DNA of 10,498 bases from JACQXM01 sp964569425 (GTDB taxonomy: Bacteria; Planctomycetota; Phycisphaerae; UBA1845). The notes beneath the pieces are model-generated. The model did not search any database and had not been told where the DNA came from. It saw only the letters and a program-made list of their open reading frames with translations. The position numbers and the translations under genes are program-made. Positions 6,848-10,498 of the stretch are shown here, one piece after another (the first letter of the stretch is position 1; every line of letters begins with the position of its first letter). The stretch lies in contig CAZMVD010000141.1 of assembly GCA_964569425.1 (NCBI GenBank), forward strand, positions 1-10,498. The letters are read 5' to 3'.

Positions 6848-6867
6848 GCATTTGCTGGTGCAAATGC
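6848..6867 (+). promoter_or_regulatory. Perfect 20-bp dyad in the fusA leader
   Basis: GCATTTGC-TGGT-GCAAATGC is an exact inverted repeat: an 8-bp stem with a 4-nt loop, ending 36 nt before the fusA ATG. It is followed by AAAAAA rather than a U-run, so it is not an intrinsic terminator on the + strand; on the - strand the T-run precedes the stem. It could be a leader-RNA hairpin or a dimeric repressor's operator. Confidence 0.5.
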
Positions 6868-6903
6868 AAAAAATGACCGATTTATGAGACGTAACTGACG
6901 ACC

Positions 6904-8997
6904 ATGGAACAGATTAGCAACATCCGAAACATCGGTATTTCCGCGCACATTGACGCCGGCAAGACGACGTTGACCGAGCGCATCCTTTTCTATTCCGGAC
7001 GAATTCACCGTATCCAGGAAGTAAAGGGCAAGGACGGCGGCGCGACCATGGACTTCATGGACCTGGAGCGCGAGCGCGGCATCACGATTACGTCAGCCGC
7101 CACCACCATCCATTGGGCCGACAAACAGATCAACATCATCGATACGCCGGGCCACGTGGATTTTACGGTTGAGGTGGAGCGTTCGCTGCGCGTACTCGAC
7201 GGGGCGGTGCTGGTGCTCTGTGCGGTGGGCGGCGTTCAGTCGCAGTCGATCACCGTGGATCGGCAGATGCGCCGCTATCGCGTGCCGCGGATTGCGTTCA
7301 TTAACAAGATGGACCGCGTCGGCGCGGATCCGGCTCGGGTGATCACCGAACTGGAAACCAAGCTCGGTCATGTGGCCGTGCCCATGCAGATACCCATCGG
7401 CGCCGAGGACAAGTTCCTTGGTGTGATCGACCTGGTCGGCATGAAGGCCGTCTATTTCGATGGTGAGCACGGTGACGACGTCCGCACCGAGGAGATTCCC
7501 GCGGCCATGCGTGACGAAGCCGGCCGCGCCCGGCACGGCATGCTCGACGCGCTGAGCCTGTACAACGATTCTCTGATGGAAGTGATGCTGGAGGGGGGCG
7601 AGCCGTCCGAGGATCAGATCCACCAGGCGGTGCGCCTCTCGACGATCAACCGCGAAATCACCCCGGTGTTCCTCGGTTCGGCCTATCACAACAAGGGAGT
7701 GCAGTGCCTGCTGGATGCGGTCACCCGTTTCCTGCCCTCGCCCATCGACCGTGTGGCGTTCGCGTGCGATAACGCCAACGACGGCGCCGAAATCACCATC
7801 ACCGCCGACACCGGCGGTCCGGTGGTGGCCATGGCCTTCAAGATCTGCGATGAGCCCTTCGGTCAGGTGACCTACACGCGTATTTACCAGGGTCTGCTGA
7901 ACCGTGGAAAGCAATACAAAATCGCGCGCGGCGGGTCGATGCAACGCGTCGGACGTATCTATCGTATCCTGGCCAACAAGCGGGAAGATCTGGAGACGGC
8001 GGGCGCCGGCGACATTGTGGGAATTCTTGGAATCGACTGTGTTTCCGGCGATACCCTTTGCGACCCGTCGGTCAACGTGTCGCTCGAGAGCATGCACTGC
8101 CCCGAGCCGGTGATTTCCATAGCCATCGCTCCCGAGCGAAACGCCGACCGCGATGCGATGTCCAAGGCGCTCAACCGGTTCTCCAAGGAAGACCCGACGT
8201 TCCACACCCGCTTCGACGAAGAAACCGGCGAGACCATCATCTCGGGCATGGGCGAGTTGCATCTGGAAGTATATGTGGAGCGTATGCGCCGCGAGTACAA
8301 GGCCAACGTCATCGTCGGTCAGCCCAAGGTGCAGTATCGCGAGGCACCGACGGCCGAGGCACCTTATGACTATAAGCACCGCAAGCAGACCGGCGGATCG
8401 GGCCAGTACGCCCACGTCGTCGGGCGATTGGTGCCCATGGACCCCAACGGCGACAAAGACTACGAGTTTGAGAACAAGGTCACCGGGGGACGAATTCCCA
8501 CCGAGTACATCCCGTCGGTTGACAAGGGTTTTCAAATGGCCCGGCCCAAGGGGCCGCTGGCCGGGTACGAAGTCATCGGCACCAAGATGATCCTGGAGGA
8601 CGGTTCCTCTCATGCCGTGGACTCATCTGACCTCGCATTCCAGATATGCGCCCGCACGGCGTTTCGCCATGCGGTGCGCGACGCCAAGCCGGTCATCCTC
8701 GAACCGATCATGAAGGTGGAAGTGGAGGTGCCGGCGCAGTTTCAGGGGTCGGTCAGTGGCGACCTCGCTTCGCGCCGCGGGCTCATCACCGGCAGCGAGA
8801 TCAAGGGCAATTCCGTGGTGCTCTGCGCTGAGGTGCCTCTGGCCAGTATGTTCGGTTACTCGACGCAGCTTCGCTCGCTGACCCAGGGTCAGGCCTCGTT
8901 CTCCATGGAGTTTGCCTGTTACCGGCGGACCCCGGCTGTTGTTCAGGAAGAAATCATCGAACGCGTTGCCAAGGCCAAACTGGCGGAGAAGAAGTAA
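6904..8997 (+). CDS. fusA: Elongation factor G, mtEFG1/spdEFG1-like
   Basis: A complete 697-aa translational GTPase that drives tRNA-mRNA translocation on the ribosome. GTPase motifs: G1 AHIDAGKTT (14-22), G2 RGIT (58-61), G3 DTPGH (80-84) with the catalytic His84, G4 NKMD (134-137) and G5 GSA (258-260). Domain IV has the tip loop KQTGGSGQY (494-502) and His570 in SSHAVDSS, matching the His needed for translocation in E. coli EF-G (His583). Domain V ends with MFGYSTQLRSLTQG (649-662). Segments such as SGRIHRIQEVKGKDG (31-45), VLDGAVLVLCAVGGVQ (97-112) and MQIPIG (161-166) are very close to human mitochondrial EFG1 as I remember it, rather than to the usual str-operon EF-G. The ATG at 6904 has no clear Shine-Dalgarno. 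The gene stands alone, without rpsL, rpsG or tuf beside it. Confidence 0.95.
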   Translation: MEQISNIRNIGISAHIDAGKTTLTERILFYSGRIHRIQEVKGKDGGATMDFMDLERERGITITSAATTIHWADKQINIIDTPGHVDFTVEVERSLRVLDGAVLVLCAVGGVQSQSITVDRQMRRYRVPRIAFINKMDRVGADPARVITELETKLGHVAVPMQIPIGAEDKFLGVIDLVGMKAVYFDGEHGDDVRTEEIPAAMRDEAGRARHGMLDALSLYNDSLMEVMLEGGEPSEDQIHQAVRLSTINREITPVFLGSAYHNKGVQCLLDAVTRFLPSPIDRVAFACDNANDGAEITITADTGGPVVAMAFKICDEPFGQVTYTRIYQGLLNRGKQYKIARGGSMQRVGRIYRILANKREDLETAGAGDIVGILGIDCVSGDTLCDPSVNVSLESMHCPEPVISIAIAPERNADRDAMSKALNRFSKEDPTFHTRFDEETGETIISGMGELHLEVYVERMRREYKANVIVGQPKVQYREAPTAEAPYDYKHRKQTGGSGQYAHVVGRLVPMDPNGDKDYEFENKVTGGRIPTEYIPSVDKGFQMARPKGPLAGYEVIGTKMILEDGSSHAVDSSDLAFQICARTAFRHAVRDAKPVILEPIMKVEVEVPAQFQGSVSGDLASRRGLITGSEIKGNSVVLCAEVPLASMFGYSTQLRSLTQGQASFSMEFACYRRTPAVVQEEIIERVAKAKLAEKK

Positions 8998-9156
8998 TTC
9001 GGCACTATGCCGGTTTGCGGCCTACCTTCGGTCCGGTTCATGCCAAGTACGTGCGTGCCGTTCGAGAATAGGCATTCTTGCTTGGCGGCGCGCTCGGGCG
9101 TAACTTGCTGAACGATCGATCTTGTGGCGGCGTAGGACCACCGGGTAACCAGCACC

Positions 9157-9164
9157 AAGGGAGG
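9157..9164 (+). promoter_or_regulatory. Strong Shine-Dalgarno deciding the start of the 223-aa gene
   Basis: AAGGGAGG ends 6 nt before the ATG at 9171. This marks that codon as the start rather than the in-frame TTG at 9078, whose extra 31 codons look non-conserved. Confidence 0.7.
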
Positions 9165-9170
9165 CTCCGC

Positions 9171-9842
9171 ATGCCCTCGGCTGTCAAGATTCCGGAAGCA
9201 CACCGGAAACCGCTGCGCGACCTAGCTGCATTATCGGGTGACGTTCGGACTCGGTTGGTAGAATCCTTTACGACCGGACCAGCCGTACTTGACTCCGAAG
9301 TCCTGATTGCCGGTGGCATTAATGCTACCGGTCTGGACCCGGGTGTCGTGCGACCAATGGTTTCCATGCTTCTCTCGATGTACCGTGCCGCGGAGGGTTC
9401 GCGCGAAACCTTTGCCGAGAAGGTGGTCGAAGCCGCCAAGAGCGTGCTCAAGGCGGAAGACCAGGGCGAGATTGACTGGGGCTCGCTATCGAACGACCTC
9501 GGTGCGATTCTCGGATGCCACGAGTCCCTCGGCCTCGCAGCCAAGGCCCTGGATGTGCGCAGTGAATATGGACGCCTTTTCTGCGGCGCGCGAATTCTGA
9601 CGGATGTTCGACCCATTTTCGGAATTGATCCCGGCCGGTCGCCGTTGGCGGCGACCATCGTTCATACTCTCCGCCTGACCTATCACGAAGGCACCGATCA
9701 TCGAGAATTCCACGTAGCCCTGGACGCGGCGGATCTTCAACAACTTCGTGAGTTGGTTGATCGGGCAAGAAGGAAGGAAGAGACGCTGAAGTCCGAAATC
9801 GAAAAGACGACTATGACATACTGGGCGGGGGAGGATTCCTGA
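9171..9842 (+). CDS. Conserved protein of unknown function, first gene of three-gene cassette
   Basis: A 223-aa soluble protein with no signal peptide or membrane segment. It opens with MPSAVKIPEAHRKPL; residues about 56-95 look helical; the most distinctive part is FCGARILTDVRPIFG (137-151), followed by IVHTLRLTYHEG (163-174) and REFHVALDAADLQQL (178-192). It ends in a charged helix or coiled coil (about 188-215). I recall scattered bacterial hypothetical proteins with the same 'ARILTDxRPxF ... VHTLxLxYHEG ... EFxVALD' core but know no assigned function or characterised member. It has a strong Shine-Dalgarno. The stop TGA shares its last base with the ATG of the next gene (TGATG at 9840-9844), so the two are translationally coupled. 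By eye, GC is lower than in the leftward operon (about 55% in a sampled 60-base line), and codons such as TTA appear. Confidence 0.8.
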   Translation: MPSAVKIPEAHRKPLRDLAALSGDVRTRLVESFTTGPAVLDSEVLIAGGINATGLDPGVVRPMVSMLLSMYRAAEGSRETFAEKVVEAAKSVLKAEDQGEIDWGSLSNDLGAILGCHESLGLAAKALDVRSEYGRLFCGARILTDVRPIFGIDPGRSPLAATIVHTLRLTYHEGTDHREFHVALDAADLQQLRELVDRARRKEETLKSEIEKTTMTYWAGEDS

Positions 9843-10426
9843 TGCCGATCGCATCAATGTACCATTCTGCGGGCCAATCATCGGGAGACCGATGGAGATC
9901 CTATTTGTCGCCGAAGGAAAATGACTGTTGGCGCGTGGTTGCCCCCGGCGATGGCGAAGAAAACCTTGCCGAGAGTTCAGAGCCGCTCAGCTACGCGAGT
10001 TTTGTTCGAGGGATTAGAGCAGCCAGCCGAGAACCCACTCCCTCGGCATTAGCGCGCCTGCGCCGCGTCATCGAAGAATCACGCGCGTTACTCGATCTTC
10101 CCAACAATTGGGACGACAACGGTTCGCCGTCCATCGCTGAGGCGACGTGGCGCCGTGCGACGGAATTTCTCGAGCGCCACGCGCGTTGGGCTTGGAATCA
10201 ACACCGCATGGCCATCGACCCGCCGGATATCACCCCGGGGCCTGAAGGGAGCATTGACTTGGATTGGGACAACCCGCGCTACCGGATGCTCATCAACATA
10301 CCGGCCGACCCGATCCAATTGGCGGGCTTTTACGGTGATGACCGTGGCGGCATTTCTATTAAGGGAAAACTCGACACCTCTCTCCTTAACAAGGGGTTGC
10401 TTGATTGGCTGGTTCGCCCGAGCTAA
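9842..10426 (+). CDS. Conserved protein of unknown function with NWDDNGS motif, second gene of cassette
   Basis: A 194-aa predicted soluble protein. ATG at 9842 overlaps the previous stop by 1 bp and is preceded, about 7 nt away, by GGGGGAGG. Residues 1-65 look variable. The conserved core starts with an Arg-rich helix (70-85) and the signature NNWDDNGSPSI (88-98), then PDITPGPEGSIDLDWD (128-143), MLINIPAD (149-156), FYGDD (163-167) and a C-terminal hydrophobic WLVRP. The 'NWDxxGxxP' and 'PGPxGSIDLxW' patterns occur in uncharacterised bacterial proteins, often in small accessory operons as I remember them; no enzymatic activity is evident. The end overlaps the start of the third gene by 22 bp. 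Codons such as AGA (Arg) and TTA (Leu) suggest composition unlike the leftward operon. Confidence 0.8.
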   Translation: MPIASMYHSAGQSSGDRWRSYLSPKENDCWRVVAPGDGEENLAESSEPLSYASFVRGIRAASREPTPSALARLRRVIEESRALLDLPNNWDDNGSPSIAEATWRRATEFLERHARWAWNQHRMAIDPPDITPGPEGSIDLDWDNPRYRMLINIPADPIQLAGFYGDDRGGISIKGKLDTSLLNKGLLDWLVRPS

Positions 10427-10498
10427 GCCCATGGCCGGCGGAAATTGTCCCCGACCAGGACGACCTGTACCTGCGCGTTCACCAAATGTGGATCAAGT
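10405..10498 (+). CDS. Third cassette gene, unknown function (3' end cut by window)
   Basis: Only the first 31 codons are visible. An in-frame TGA at 10402-10404 limits the N-terminus, and the first usable start is TTG at 10405, with AAGGGG (10391-10396) 8 nt upstream. It overlaps the 194-aa gene by 22 bp. The peptide includes PWPAEIVPDQDDLYLRVHQ; a 'PDxDxLYxRVH' opening is what I remember for a group of uncharacterised proteins found next to NWD-motif proteins. An ATG at 10431 in another frame is also open to the edge but encodes an uninformative Pro/Arg-rich peptide. The call depends on the downstream sequence. Confidence 0.55.
   Translation, partial: MAGSPELSPWPAEIVPDQDDLYLRVHQMWIK

Larger units (their letters stand above)
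6240..6903. other. Divergent intergenic regulatory region (664 bp)
   Basis: This stretch lies between the leftward ligase operon and rightward fusA. Open frames within it are short and show no recognisable protein features, so I treat it as non-coding. It holds a GC-rich leader hairpin next to the ligase start, two copies of a GCCGATA-centred motif, a GC-rich inverted repeat (6568-6595), several weak promoter-like sequences facing fusA, and a perfect dyad at 6848-6867. I see no tRNA- or rRNA-like sequence in it. Confidence 0.6.

Noticed and set aside
7093..8613. Long open frame (506 codons) antisense to fusA
   Set aside because: EF-G in the other direction is unmistakable across the whole stretch. 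The antisense translation has no recognisable motif and arises from GC-rich codon structure.
9000..9012. CGGCA-CTA-TGCCG hairpin right after the fusA stop as a terminator
   Set aside because: The stem is only 5 bp and is followed by GTTTGCGG rather than a U-run, so it is too weak to call.
9041..9086. tRNA-like or att-like structure (GCCAAG...CTTGGC enclosing GTTCGAGAAT) before the cassette
   Set aside because: It contains a T-loop-like string, but no proper T-stem, anticodon arm or acceptor stem can be built, and no repeated copy is seen that would mark an attachment site.
9078..9106. Promoter TTGCTT-17-TAACTT for the cassette
   Set aside because: Each hexamer matches consensus at only 3 of 6 positions, which is no better than chance in this region.
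9078..9170. N-terminal extension of the 223-aa cassette protein from TTG at 9078
   Set aside because: The ATG at 9171 has AAGGGAGG at ideal spacing, and the extension looks like random translated leader.

Overview
The window looks like part of a high-GC bacterial chromosome, most likely from Planctomycetota (moderate confidence). Three things point there. The elongation factor G resembles the mitochondrial EFG1 / spirochaete-planctomycete 'spdEFG1' lineage. A glycosyltransferase and a FemAB-type protein belong to exosortase/PEP-CTERM-associated families. Two membrane proteins, one with split zinc ribbons, resemble uncharacterised planctomycete proteins. No database search was run; all family calls are from memory of motifs.

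Layout. Positions 1-992 (+) hold most of a glycosylasparaginase-type Ntn hydrolase that is cut by the left edge. It converges on a leftward (- strand) gene series running from about 6239 down to 1030. In transcription order this series is a CapK/PaaK-like adenylate-forming ligase (6239-4857), a FemAB-family transferase (4864-3725, overlapping the ligase by 8 bp), a TIGR03087-type glycosyltransferase (3721-2408, 3 bp gap), then after 96 bp a polytopic membrane protein (2311-1487) and a small two-helix membrane protein with several CxxC motifs (1470-1030, 16 bp gap). The first three are best read as an exopolysaccharide or surface-glycan synthesis and modification operon. The last two form a tight unknown pair.

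A 664-bp divergent intergenic region (6240-6903) follows. It carries a near-perfect 21-bp repeated motif with a GCCGATA core facing the ligase operon, GC-rich inverted repeats, a GC-rich leader hairpin abutting the ligase ribosome-binding site, and a perfect 20-bp dyad just before the next gene. Rightward from 6904 lies a complete elongation factor G gene (fusA, 697 aa), standing alone rather than in a str operon.

From 9171 to the right edge is a rightward three-gene cassette of uncharacterised proteins: 223 aa, then 194 aa, then a third gene cut by the window end. All three starts are overlapped or closely coupled and each has a clear Shine-Dalgarno sequence. By eye its GC content is lower and its codon use looser than in the leftward operon. 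This is the best candidate in the window for an undescribed functional module.
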